Assembly (NCBI RefSeq): GCF_008001015.1 | Contig: NZ_CP042862.1 | Span: forward strand, 3,100,001 to 3,164,000 | Origin: Serinicoccus profundi | Lineage (GTDB): Bacteria; Actinomycetota; Actinomycetes; Actinomycetales; Dermatophilaceae | Reading direction: 5' to 3' | DNA: 64,000 nucleotides | In this document: one piece after another, positions 18,557 to 27,950 of the stretch | How the letters are laid out: each line of letters begins with the position of its first letter | Position numbering within the stretch: the first letter of the stretch is position 1 | Notes under the pieces: generated by a model | Told to the model about the DNA's origin: nothing | The model's database searches: none | What the model saw: only the letters and a program-made list of their open reading frames with translations | Made by a program: the position numbers and the translations under genes

Positions 18557-19547
18557 ATGCGAGCGATCACGATCCCCGAGCCCGGTGAAGCCGACGCCCT
18601 CGTCGCCGCCGACGTGCCCACCCCTGCTGCCGCCGCGGGCGAGGTGCTCGTCGACGTCGTCGCCGCGGGAGTCAACCGGGCCGACGTCATGCAGCGCAAG
18701 GGCGCCTACCCGCCCCCGCCCGGAGCCTCCGAGCTGCCCCGGGCTGGAGGTCAGCGGCCGCATCAGCGCCCTCGGCGAGGGCACGCAGGACTCGAGCTGG
18801 TCGGTCGGTGACGAGGTCTGCGCGCTGCTCGCCGGCGGAGGGTATGCCGAGACCGTCGCCGTCCCGGTCGGCCAGCTCCTACCCGTGCCCGACGGCATAC
18901 CCCTCGAGGACGCCGCCGCGCTGCCGGAGGTCGCCTGCACGGTCTGGAGCAACCTCGTCATGGAGGCCGGGCTGAGCCAGGGCGAGACGGTGCTGCTCCA
19001 CGGCGGCTCGAGCGGGATCGGCACGATGGCGATCCAGGTCGCCAGGGCGCTCGGCGCCCGGGTGGCGGTCACGGCCGGGTCGGCGGACAAGCTGGAGGCC
19101 TGCCGCGAGCTCGGCGCCGAGATCCTCATCAACTACCGCGAGCAGGACTTCGTGGAGGAGCTGCGCGCGGCGACCAACGGCGGCGGCGCCGACGTCATCC
19201 TCGACGTCGTCGGCGCGAAGTACCTCACCGACAACGTGCGCGCCCTGGCCGACGACGGGCGGCTCGTGGTGATCGGGCTGCTCGGTGGTCGCACCGGCGA
19301 GCTCGACCTGGGGGCGCTGCTGCGCAAGCGCGGCCGGGTGCAGGCGACCTCGCTGCGCTCCCGGTCCCTGACGGGCAAGGCCGAGATCGTCGCCCAGGTC
19401 CGTGAGCACGTCTGGCCCTGGGTCGCCGAGGGCCGGGTGCGGCCCCTCATCCAGTCCCGCCACCCGCTCGAGGACGCCGCGGCGGCGCACCGTGAGATGG
19501 AGGCCAGCCAGCACATCGGCAAGATCCTGCTCACCGTGCAGGCGTAG
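18557..19547 (+). pseudogene. NADPH:quinone oxidoreductase-like gene with a single-base frameshift
   Basis: Zinc-free MDR-family reductase of about 330 residues. The first frame reads MRAITIPEPGEADALVAADV to GASELP; the frame then breaks at the C-run 18737-18740 (GCCCCGGG) and the second frame continues GLEVSGRISALGEG, LLHGGSSGIGTMAIQVARALGA (NADPH-binding), and the C-terminal QHIGKILLTVQA. Removing one C restores the whole protein. The remainder is intact with no other stop, so this is a very recent loss, a sequencing or assembly error in a homopolymer, or rarely a recoded gene. It starts 51 nt after mraY. Confidence 0.85.
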
Positions 19548-19605
19548 GAGCGCCGGCAGCTCACCGTGCAGGCGGAGGGGGCGCCGGCCGCTCACCGTGC
19601 GCGCC
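19548..19605 (+). repeat. Short tandem duplication of the preceding gene's 3' end
   Basis: The last bases of the oxidoreductase gene (GCTCACCGTGCAGGCG) recur twice more downstream with a spacing of about 31 nt, each followed by a GCGCCGGC-like stretch, the third copy degenerate. It looks like slippage or unequal recombination at the gene end. Confidence 0.6.
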
Positions 19606-19652
19606 GATCGCGGGGGCCTTCCTGAGCAAGCCGGCGTTGCCCTGAGGCGACC

Positions 19653-19716
19653 TGAGCAAGCTGAGTCCCTACGCTGCACCACTGCATTGCTGCAGCGTGC
19701 GGACTCACCTTGCTCA
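19653..19716. repeat. Long palindrome with 26-nt arms, copy 2
   Basis: Arms 19653-19678 and 19691-19716 are inverted copies with three mismatches around a 12-nt loop. The arm core matches the palindrome at 6375-6432. Here it lies between convergent genes and could also terminate transcription; a partial extra copy of the outer arm (CCTGAGCAAG) is at 19621. Confidence 0.75.
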
Positions 19717-19837
19717 TGGTGCTGCGGGGCCGGCCCACAGACCGGCGGAGTCGGCGCCGGGGGTGGCCGACGCCGGGCGTCGGCCGCCGCCGGCCGCTCG
19801 CGCCGTCGACACCTCGGTCCCGGCGGCGCGCCGGCGG

Positions 19838-20914
<1,077 letters not shown>

Positions 20915-20918
20915 CCCC

Positions 20919-21431
20919 CTACTGTCCCAGGTGGAGAAGCCTTCCCGGCCGGGGCTCGCGGCGTACGTCTTCCAGAGCCGCGAGGATGCCGCGGGTGTCG
21001 CGGTCGGCCGGTCCCAGCTCGGAGCGCCTGGTCCACCGGGCCTTGCGGGCCTCGGTCGCCAGCTCCAGGTCGGGACGCTCGTCGAGCACCACCCGGAAGA
21101 CGACATCCACCCCCTGCTCGACCGCGTCCACCCGCACCGTCACCGGGTCGCCCGGGTCGATGTCGAGCCCGACCTCCTCGGCCACCTCGCGACGCACTGC
21201 CTCAGCCGGCTCCTCGCCACGGCCGAGCAACCCCCCGGGCAGGCTCCACCCTCGACGGTGCGGCTGCCACAGCACGAGGAACTCCCCGTCGTGCTCGATC
21301 ACGCACACGGCGCCGACGGTGTAGCTCGGGGCGACCGTCCGCACGGCCAGGCGCTTGAGCGGGCCCGGCGCCACCCGGAAGCCGACCAGCGCCGCGGTGC
21401 CGGCCTTGCGGCGCAGCGTCGAGAGATCCAT
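20919..21431 (-). CDS. Nudix hydrolase
   Basis: A 170-residue cytosolic hydrolase of nucleoside diphosphate-linked substrates. The Nudix box is complete at about residues 65-87: a Gly, five residues, Glu, seven residues, then REVAEEVGL. The N-terminus MDLSTLRRKAG to LKRLAVRTVAPSYTVGAVCVIE leads into the first strand. Substrate cannot be told. First gene of a two-gene operon with the lipoprotein; divergent from the metallophosphatase gene with 57 nt between starts. Confidence 0.92.
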   Translation of the reverse strand: MDLSTLRRKAGTAALVGFRVAPGPLKRLAVRTVAPSYTVGAVCVIEHDGEFLVLWQPHRRGWSLPGGLLGRGEEPAEAVRREVAEEVGLDIDPGDPVTVRVDAVEQGVDVVFRVVLDERPDLELATEARKARWTRRSELGPADRDTRGILAALEDVRREPRPGRLLHLGQ

Positions 21432-21488
21432 CCGGTCAGCCAACCACACCCCGTGGTCGCGGGAGACCTGGCCGCTACCCTCGTGCCG

Positions 21489-23231
21489 ATGGGCATTCGT
21501 GAGCGCATCGCGACAGTGGTCCCGGGGCTGCGACGCATCGGCGTCGTGGCCCTGCTGCTGGTGCTCGCCTACACCGGCGGCGTCGCCACCACCCACCTGT
21601 GGCCGGTGCATACCCAGACCCGCTACTTCTCCGCCGACATCTCGGTCCAGCCGCGCCTCAGCTCCACCGTGCTGCTGCCGACCGTCGTCGGCGACATGAC
21701 CGTGTCCTTCACCCGGCAGGTGCTGCCGGCCCCTGGCCTCGAGGCCCAGGTGCAGGTGCGCGAGGAGGTCACCGACCTGCTGCGGCGCGGCCAGCTGCGC
21801 AGCTCCGACCTCGAGCCCACCCCGGGCGAGCTGCGCGACGCCATCGACGCCGGCGTCGCCGAGCTCGCGTGGAAGTTCGCCGCCGGCGCCCTGCTCACCA
21901 CCGCGCTCGTCATGCTCGCGTATGCCGCCGCCCGCCCCACGCACCTCGCGCGCGGTCTCATCGCCTCGGTCGTCGCGACGGCGCTGGCGATGATCGTGCC
22001 GGGAGCTGCGGCATACCTCACCTATCGGACCGACCGCGTCGCGGAGTTCCGCACCACCAGCCTGCTCTCGTTGGCCACCGACAACAGTGACCTGCTTGCC
22101 GGGCTCGACCGCAAGGCCGACCAGGGTGCCGTCTACGTCACCAACCTGCTGGCGCTGTCCACGGCGATGCGCCAGGAGTTCAGCCCGGACGCGACCGAGC
22201 AACCTGCCGCCGCGCGGTTCCTGCTGGTGAGCGACATCCACGGGATGAACCAGTACCCCCTCATGCGCGAGATCGTGCAGACCCAGGACATCGACGCGGT
22301 CATCGACGCCGGCGACCTGCTGAACTTCGGGCGTGAGGACGAGGGCGACCTCACCGGCATCTACGAGGGCATCGAGAGCCTCGGCGTGCCCTACATCTAC
22401 GTCCGCGGCAACCACGACGGCGCGCAGGCGCGGGACGAGGGCGTGCTGGAGCGGATGGCGCAGGTGACCAACGTGCTGCTCGTCGAGCCGACCGAGGGCG
22501 AGCTGCAGCAGATCAGCGTCAACGGGGTGACGATCACCGGCTTCAACGACACCCGCTACTTCAACCAGCGCAGCGGCGACTACGGCGGCGACCAGACCGC
22601 GCTCGCCCAGCGGTTCCGGGAGGCGACGGCCGGGCTGCCGCTCAGCGACATCGTCCTGACCCACCAGCCGTATGCCGCGGACCGGGTGAGCGCCCGCGCC
22701 GTGACGATCAACGGGCACATGCACTCCCGGGACCTCACCGGGCAGCACCTGCAGGTCGGGTCGTTCACCGGTGGCGGTCTGGTCAACCAGTTCCGGCTGC
22801 CGCCGCTGACCGAGCAGGCCCAGGAGGCGGCCGAGGAGGACCCCGAGACCGCCGGTGAGCTGGAGGGTCACCCCTACAGCTTCGACATCCTCAGTTTCGG
22901 CGAGGACTGCGCGATCAGCAGCCTGACCCGCTACAGCTACCGCAACCTCGTGTCCGGTCGGCCGCAGTTCGACGACGTCAGCCTCATCAACGGCCGCTCG
23001 ATCCAGCCGCAGGTGCCGCAGGACCGGTCCTGCTCGACCGACCTCGGGGTCAGCGTGCAGGCGGTCGAGCAGCTCCTGCAGGACGCCGAGGCCGACCCCA
23101 CCGAGGTGGAGGTCACCCCGCCCGACGACGCCGTCGTCACGACGCTGCCGCCGCTGGACCTGCCGGAGATCGAGGACGGGCCGGGAGCGGTGGGGTCGAC
23201 GGACGGCGCGGGAGTGACCGAGGAGCCGTGA
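21489..23231 (+). CDS. Membrane-anchored calcineurin-type metallophosphatase
   Basis: A 580-residue protein. Residues about 12-32 form a signal anchor (GVVALLLVLAYTGGVATTHLW); two further hydrophobic segments lie at about 135-190 (FAAGALLTTALVMLAY; GLIASVVATALAMIVPGAAAYL). From about residue 245 the metallophosphatase motifs appear in order: LLVSDIHGMNQ, AVIDAGDLLNFG, YVRGNHDG, VLTHQPY and INGHMHSRDL. The C-terminal 60 residues are an acidic, Pro/Thr-rich tail. The topology places the catalytic domain outside the membrane. Substrate unknown; phosphoesters of lipid or nucleotide type are possible. Confidence 0.9.
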   Translation: MGIRERIATVVPGLRRIGVVALLLVLAYTGGVATTHLWPVHTQTRYFSADISVQPRLSSTVLLPTVVGDMTVSFTRQVLPAPGLEAQVQVREEVTDLLRRGQLRSSDLEPTPGELRDAIDAGVAELAWKFAAGALLTTALVMLAYAAARPTHLARGLIASVVATALAMIVPGAAAYLTYRTDRVAEFRTTSLLSLATDNSDLLAGLDRKADQGAVYVTNLLALSTAMRQEFSPDATEQPAAARFLLVSDIHGMNQYPLMREIVQTQDIDAVIDAGDLLNFGREDEGDLTGIYEGIESLGVPYIYVRGNHDGAQARDEGVLERMAQVTNVLLVEPTEGELQQISVNGVTITGFNDTRYFNQRSGDYGGDQTALAQRFREATAGLPLSDIVLTHQPYAADRVSARAVTINGHMHSRDLTGQHLQVGSFTGGGLVNQFRLPPLTEQAQEAAEEDPETAGELEGHPYSFDILSFGEDCAISSLTRYSYRNLVSGRPQFDDVSLINGRSIQPQVPQDRSCSTDLGVSVQAVEQLLQDAEADPTEVEVTPPDDAVVTTLPPLDLPEIEDGPGAVGSTDGAGVTEEP

Positions 23232-23336
23232 CGAGCCCCGTGCGGAGGCGTGTGACCAAGCCGTGGCCAGGGGCACGCGTGGGTCACGAAGAAGCGCACG
23301 ACCCGACGCACGAGCGTGCGGTGGCGCGGGGTGAGG

Positions 23337-23909
23337 TCAGGAAAGAGACCAGGTGTGGCGGACGGTATACCGAGGGGTGCCGCCGGGTCCCTGGCCGAGC
23401 TCGGAGCGGATGAGGCAGACCTCCTCGGCCCGCCACGTCGAGGTATGCAGGGTGTCCAGCGCCTGCAGCAGGTGGCCGGCAGCCTGGGGTCGGCCGATGG
23501 AGCGGGCGAGGGTGAGGTGCGGGGTGAACCGCGTGCCGTCGACGCGAACGCCGCTGCGGCTCGCCAGCGAGCGCAGCGCCATGGCCCAGCTCGCCAGGGA
23601 CCCGGGGTCGGGCTCGGCCACCGCGGCCCAGAGGACCCGCGCCTCACCAGGGTCGGGGAAGGCACCCGCCCCGCGGAGGGCCAGCTGCACCGGGCGTGAG
23701 CGCTCGGCCCAGGCCTCCCCAGCGGCGATGAGCTCCTCCTCGCGCCACTCCTCGAGCTCGGGCAAGAAGGCGAGCGTCAGGTGCCGCTGCTCGCTGCGGG
23801 TCCAGCGCCACTGAGCACGGTCGGCGAGCGCCTCCTGGCGGGGCTCGAGGAAGCCGTCGAGCTCCTCGGTGATCGCGGCGGGTGGCAGCAGGGCGATGAA
23901 GGCGCGCAT
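23337..23909 (-). CDS. thpR: RNA 2',3'-cyclic phosphodiesterase (2'-5' RNA ligase family)
   Basis: A 190-residue 2H-phosphoesterase. The two HxT motifs are visible: EQRHLTLAFLPE near residue 42 and FTPHLTLARSIG near residue 137, with MRAFIALLPP at the N-terminus typical of ThpR/LigT. It opens 2',3'-cyclic phosphates in RNA ends; the ligase activity of relatives is a weak reverse reaction. It stands alone, divergent from the DsbA-like gene. Confidence 0.93.
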   Translation of the reverse strand: MRAFIALLPPAAITEELDGFLEPRQEALADRAQWRWTRSEQRHLTLAFLPELEEWREEELIAAGEAWAERSRPVQLALRGAGAFPDPGEARVLWAAVAEPDPGSLASWAMALRSLASRSGVRVDGTRFTPHLTLARSIGRPQAAGHLLQALDTLHTSTWRAEEVCLIRSELGQGPGGTPRYTVRHTWSLS

Positions 23910-23956
23910 CAGGCCATCGTCTCAGGGCCACTGGGGCGGTGTGCGAGGCTGGGAGC

Positions 23957-24823
23957 GTGAGCACGTCGAGCCAGCAGCCCCGCAGCGACCGCACCGTCAT
24001 CGCGGTCGCCTGGGCCGCTGCGGCCATCGTGGTCGCGCTCGTCGCGGCCTTCATCGCCTGGCTGGCGCTGGGCCAGCGCGACGCGGACCCGAGCGCGGCG
24101 CCCGCCTCGTCGGCCAGCAGCGACGCGACGCCCAGCGCTGATCCGAGCGAGGACGCCGATCAGCCGCCGTCAGCCTCTTCCGCCGACGACGGCTCGGATG
24201 CCGGGGAGGCACCCGCCGACCCGGGCGCGGCCGAGCAGACTCCCCCGCCTGAGGTCGCCCAGATGATGCTCGACCTGCAGCGCCGCGACCCCGACGACCC
24301 GCTGGCGGTCGGCGACGTCGACGCACCGGTCGTCATGATCGAGTACGCCGACTACCGCTGCCCCTACTGCGCGCAGTTCCACCTCGACATCCGCCCCGAC
24401 CTCATGCCGCTCGTCGAGGACGGGACGTTGCGCATCGAGTTCCGCGACTTCGTCATCTTCGAGGAGACCTCCCAGCTGGCTGCGGTGGCCGCCCGCGCCG
24501 CCGCCGAGCAGGACCGGCTGGAGGAGTTCCAGGACGCCGTCTTCGCGCTGTCCACCGAGGGTCACGGCGAGTATGCCGAGGCCGAGCTCCTCGCCATCGC
24601 CGAGCAGGTGGGGGTGGCGGACCTCGAGGAGTTCGAGGCCGACCTCACCGACGAGGAGCTCCTCGCCGCCGTGGAGGCGGACACCGCCGAGGCCCGCACC
24701 ATCGGGGTCGCCTCCACCCCGACCTTCCTCATCAACACCCAGGTGCTGCAGGGCGCCTACCCGGCGGACCGGGTCATCGAGATCATCGAGGAGCAGCAGC
24801 AGGTCGCGTCGCAGCAGTCGTGA
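23957..24823 (+). CDS. Membrane-anchored DsbA-like thioredoxin-fold protein
   Basis: A 288-residue protein from GTG 23957 (VSTSSQQPRS, GGGAG upstream). A single membrane anchor (VIAVAWAAAAIVVALVAAFIAWLAL) at about residues 14-38 is followed by a Ser/Ala/Asp-rich linker to about residue 95. The thioredoxin fold starts at VGDVDAPVVMIEYADYRCPYC with the active-site CPYC, and contains cis-Pro in GVASTPTFLINTQ. The role is extracytoplasmic disulfide formation or exchange. Its 3' end overlaps the convergent membrane-protein gene by 41 nt. Confidence 0.92.
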   Translation: MSTSSQQPRSDRTVIAVAWAAAAIVVALVAAFIAWLALGQRDADPSAAPASSASSDATPSADPSEDADQPPSASSADDGSDAGEAPADPGAAEQTPPPEVAQMMLDLQRRDPDDPLAVGDVDAPVVMIEYADYRCPYCAQFHLDIRPDLMPLVEDGTLRIEFRDFVIFEETSQLAAVAARAAAEQDRLEEFQDAVFALSTEGHGEYAEAELLAIAEQVGVADLEEFEADLTDEELLAAVEADTAEARTIGVASTPTFLINTQVLQGAYPADRVIEIIEEQQQVASQQS

Positions 24824-25334
24824 CCTCGCCCTCGCGCTGCCGCCGGCGACGGACGGCATACCACCGGTGCCCCAGCGCGACGACCAGCGCGAGCAGCACG
24901 GCCGCGCCCACGACGAGCCACGGCCCGCCCGCGAGCGCCGCCTCGAAGGCCACCGCCCAGATCGCGAAGCCGACCGTCGCATAGATCACCGCCCACGCGA
25001 GGGCGCCCATCGACTGGGCGAGGGTGAAGGCCCACCACCGCATCCGCAGCACGCCGGCCGAGGCGAGGACGACGGTCTGCAGGCCCACGGTGAGGTAGCA
25101 CAGCGGCACCGCGCCGATCCCGCACCGCTGCACCGCGCCGCGCCCGCGGTCGAGAGCCTCGCTGCGCAACCACCGGTGCACCGAGGCGCGCCAGCCGGTG
25201 AGGGGGTGGGTGTGCCGCAGGGTCTGCTCGGTGACCGTGCGGGCGATCCAGTAGGTCACCTGGCCGCGCAGCATGGCAACGCCCCAGAGGAAGGCGAGGG
25301 CGAGGCCGAGCGGGAAGGACTGCCAGACGTCCAC
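24783..25334 (-). CDS. Small DedA/VTT-like membrane protein
   Basis: A 183-residue protein with four or five hydrophobic segments (FPLGLALAFLWGVAML, VPLCYLTVGLQTVVLASAGVL, GALAWAVIYATVGFAIWAV, WLVVGAAVLLALVVAL) and a basic C-terminal tail. The order of segments and a Gly/Arg-rich loop (LTGWRASVHRWL) recall a DedA-type domain, but no diagnostic motif is clear. The start is a GTG (VDVWQSF). It faces the carbamate kinase gene with 63 nt between starts. Confidence 0.6.
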   Translation of the reverse strand: MDVWQSFPLGLALAFLWGVAMLRGQVTYWIARTVTEQTLRHTHPLTGWRASVHRWLRSEALDRGRGAVQRCGIGAVPLCYLTVGLQTVVLASAGVLRMRWWAFTLAQSMGALAWAVIYATVGFAIWAVAFEAALAGGPWLVVGAAVLLALVVALGHRWYAVRRRRQREGEVTTAATRPAAAPR

Positions 25335-25397
25335 CCGACCAGCATCCCACGCGCGGCGCACCGGGTCGGGGGCGGTGGGGCACGGCATACTCCGGCC

Positions 25398-26333
25398 ATG
25401 AGGATCGTCGTCGCCCTCGGGGGAAACGCGCTGCTGGAGCGCGGCCAGGTGCCCGACGCGGGCGCGCAGGTCGCCAACATCCGGCGCGCGATGCACGCGC
25501 TGGCGCCGCTCACCGACGACCACCAGGTGGTCATCACGCACGGCAACGGGCCACAGGTCGGCATCCTCGCGATGGAGAGCGCCGACGACGCGCGACTGAG
25601 CCAGCCCTACCCCTTCGACGCGCTCGGGGCGATGACGCAGGGGCTCATCGGCTACTGGATCCTGCAGGCGATCGGCAACGAACGGCCCTACCGGCAGTTC
25701 GCCGCCGTGCTCAACCAGACGCTCGTGGACGCCGACGACCCCGCCTTCGGGGATCCGAGCAAGTTCGTCGGGGAGGTCTATGCCGAGGCCGAGGCCCGGC
25801 AGCTCGCCGAGAAGCACGGCTGGCAGGTCAGGGCGGACGGGACCCACTGGCGGCGGGTCGTGCCCTCGCCCCGGCCGCGGGAGATCATCGAGACCCGGCT
25901 CATCGACCACCTGCTGGACGAGTCGGTCATCGTCGTCTGCGCGGGTGGCGGCGGGGTGCCGGTCGTGCGGACGGAGACCGGTGACCTGCGCGGGGTCGAG
26001 GCGGTCATCGACAAGGACCTGTCGGCCGCGCTGCTCGCGCACCGGCTCGGCGCCGACCGGCTGCTCGTGCTCACCGACGTGCCCGCGGTCATGGAGGGCT
26101 ACGGCACCGATGACCAGCGGGAGATCCGGCACACCACGCCAGAGGAGCTGCGGGCGCTCGACCTGCCGGCCGGGTCGATGGGGCCCAAGGTCGAGGCGGT
26201 ATGCCGTTTCGTCGAGGTCTCCGGGTCACGCTCCGGCGGCGTCGAGGTGGCTGCCGCGATCGGCAGTCTCGACGAGGCGGTGGCCCTCGTGGACGGCTCG
26301 GCGGGGACCTACGTCACCGCCCGCCGGGGCTGA
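25398..26333 (+). CDS. arcC: Carbamate kinase
   Basis: A 311-residue amino-acid-kinase-fold enzyme that makes ATP from ADP and carbamoyl phosphate, yielding carbamate. MRIVVALGGNALLERG and the VVITHGNGPQVGIL block give nucleotide and carbamate binding; VVCAGGGGVPVV and AVIDKDLSAALLA follow, with GSMGPKVEAVCRFV near the C-terminus, all at family positions. No arcA or arcB is next to it, so it may serve agmatine, purine or ureide degradation rather than an arginine deiminase operon. Confidence 0.96.
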   Translation: MRIVVALGGNALLERGQVPDAGAQVANIRRAMHALAPLTDDHQVVITHGNGPQVGILAMESADDARLSQPYPFDALGAMTQGLIGYWILQAIGNERPYRQFAAVLNQTLVDADDPAFGDPSKFVGEVYAEAEARQLAEKHGWQVRADGTHWRRVVPSPRPREIIETRLIDHLLDESVIVVCAGGGGVPVVRTETGDLRGVEAVIDKDLSAALLAHRLGADRLLVLTDVPAVMEGYGTDDQREIRHTTPEELRALDLPAGSMGPKVEAVCRFVEVSGSRSGGVEVAAAIGSLDEAVALVDGSAGTYVTARRG

Positions 26334-26550
26334 GAGGGCAGGGGCTGTCCCAGGGCCGCCCGACGTCTGGTTGCGCAGGAGACGTCGTCCCGGCGACACG
26401 CCCGTCCCGAGCGGCTCATCCGCGCACGTGCGTAGCTGAGCCGATGTCGACCGGCGTGGCGGCGGGACGACCGGCCCCGGGGCTCACGTCAACGACTGCC
26501 GGTGCGGCCCGGTGCTGATCGCTCACCTCAGGAAGCTCGGCGACGTGGCC

Positions 26551-26865
26551 TCAGAGCTCGTCGGCGAGGGCCCCGTCGAACCACGCGCCCAGCACCGGGC
26601 TCCACTCGCGGATCGCGACCTGCTCGACCAGGCCCTGCTGCTGGAAGGGGTCCTCACGCAGCAGCTCGGCCAGGTCGGCAGCGCTCTCACCACGCAGGAT
26701 GAGCAGCGCGGCATCAGGCGCCTCGTCGATGGTCGCGTAGGGACCGGTCAGCAGGGCGGTGCCGTCAGCGGCGAGCGCGCCGAGGAAGTCGCGGTGCGCA
26801 GGACGGTGCTCGTCCCGCGCCGCGGTGTCGTCGGAGTAGGTGTAGTGCACGACGAAGAGGCTCAT
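26551..26865 (-). CDS. YCII-domain protein
   Basis: A 104-residue protein (MSLFVVHYTYSDDTAARDEHRPAH) with the ferredoxin-like YCII pattern: His and Arg in the first helix, FLGALAADGTALLTGPY, then ALLILRGESAADLAELLREDPF. Such small proteins are possible enzymes or binding proteins without an assigned substrate. ATG 26874 would add three residues. The longer upstream frame reads through the 32-bp repeats and is not real. Confidence 0.85.
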   Translation of the reverse strand: MSLFVVHYTYSDDTAARDEHRPAHRDFLGALAADGTALLTGPYATIDEAPDAALLILRGESAADLAELLREDPFQQQGLVEQVAIREWSPVLGAWFDGALADEL

Positions 26866-26935
26866 GCCGCTCATCCTAGGGACCCGCCGCCCCTCCCAGT
26901 CGACCTCGGCCCGCCCGGCCCCCTCTCCCGACTGA

Positions 26936-27030
26936 CCACATCGCCCCACCGAGCGCCGCAGATGGTTGCTGAGGCGCCCACCGAACGCCGCAGATGGCTC
27001 CCCAGACCCCCACCGAACGCCGCACATGGC
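26936..27030 (-). repeat. 32-bp intergenic repeat, three copies, minus orientation
   Basis: Read on the minus strand, three copies of CCATCTGCGGCGYTCGGTGG begin at 27030, 26998 and 26966, exactly 32 bp apart. It is the same family as at 29349, 43605 and 58158. It lies between the YCII gene and the RHH-VOC-MFS operon. Confidence 0.85.
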
Positions 27031-27065
27031 TGCATGGCTCGCTCTAGGTTGCTAGCATCATAGCC

Positions 27066-27218
27066 ATGATCGAGAAGGCGCAGTTCAACGTCTACCTGCC
27101 CAAGGACCTGATCACCGAGATCAAGCACCGCGGCATCGACGAAGCCATCAGCCTGTCCGCCCTCGTCGAGAAGGCGCTGCGGGCATACCTCAACGAGCAC
27201 CGAGGAGACCAGCCGTGA
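27066..27218 (+). CDS. Small ribbon-helix-helix protein
   Basis: A 50-residue protein: [20 protein letters not shown] gives the DNA-contacting strand and first helix, and [19 protein letters not shown] the second helix of a CopG/Arc-type RHH fold. Its TGA overlaps the GTG of the next gene (GTGA), so the pair is coupled. An RHH protein leading a VOC-MFS operon points to an autoregulator or an antitoxin-like repressor; no toxin fold is evident downstream. Confidence 0.75.
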   Translation: MIEKAQFNVYLPKDLITEIKHRGIDEAISLSALVEKALRAYLNEHRGDQP

Positions 27219-27946
27219 TCGCCAACCTGACCGCGCAGCCCATCCGGTTCACCGCCGACATCCCGGCCTGGCAGCGCATCGCCCAGACTCTCGGCGGCCA
27301 CCTGATCCTCGAGCGGCCCGGCTGGCTCGTGTATGCCCTCGGCTCCGGCCGGCTCGCCCTGCACCACGCGAGCGCGGAGCAGCCGGCGTCGATGACCAGA
27401 CTGGCCTTCTCGACCAGCACGCCGATCCCCGAGGCGGTCGCGGAGGCCGCTGTCGCCGGGGTGCCCATCGCGCTCGGCCACCCCGATCACGGCGAGGCGG
27501 GCCTGGTCACGGCCGCAGACGGCACCGAGCTCACTCTCGACTCCCCCACCCCGGTCGAGCTCCCCGGAGCCGTGCGCGATGCTCGGCTGAGCGTGATGCC
27601 CATCTGGTACGCCCCCGACACCGGCATGATCCGCGGCGTCGTCGAGGGCCTCGGAGCAACGCCGCGCCTCATGGCCGACGACGGCGGCTGGACCGACCTG
27701 ACGTGCGCTGGCGGCGGACTCGTCGCCGCCCACCGGGCGGACCATGGCGGCATCGAGCTCGCCTTCGAGTGGGACGGCGACGTGGAGGACGCCCTGACCC
27801 TCATGACCGAGGCAGGCATCCAGGCGGTCCTCATCGACGAGACCTACAGCCGCACCGTCCAGGTCACCGACCCCGACGGCGGCAAGGAGATCTGGGTCAA
27901 CGAACGCCAGACCGACCATTACGGCTACACCCGCGTCAGCGCCTGA
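27215..27946 (+). CDS. VOC/glyoxalase-fold protein
   Basis: A 243-residue protein from GTG 27215. Two alpha/beta halves can be seen: [23 protein letters not shown] to GRLALHHAS, and a second with [20 protein letters not shown] and [22 protein letters not shown], typical of vicinal-oxygen-chelate proteins such as glyoxalase or bleomycin-resistance types. Metal ligands cannot be assigned with confidence. It is coupled to the RHH gene before and lies 4 nt before the MFS gene, suggesting a detoxification or resistance unit. Confidence 0.7.
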   Translation: MIANLTAQPIRFTADIPAWQRIAQTLGGHLILERPGWLVYALGSGRLALHHASAEQPASMTRLAFSTSTPIPEAVAEAAVAGVPIALGHPDHGEAGLVTAADGTELTLDSPTPVELPGAVRDARLSVMPIWYAPDTGMIRGVVEGLGATPRLMADDGGWTDLTCAGGGLVAAHRADHGGIELAFEWDGDVEDALTLMTEAGIQAVLIDETYSRTVQVTDPDGGKEIWVNERQTDHYGYTRVSA

Positions 27947-27950
27947 GCTC

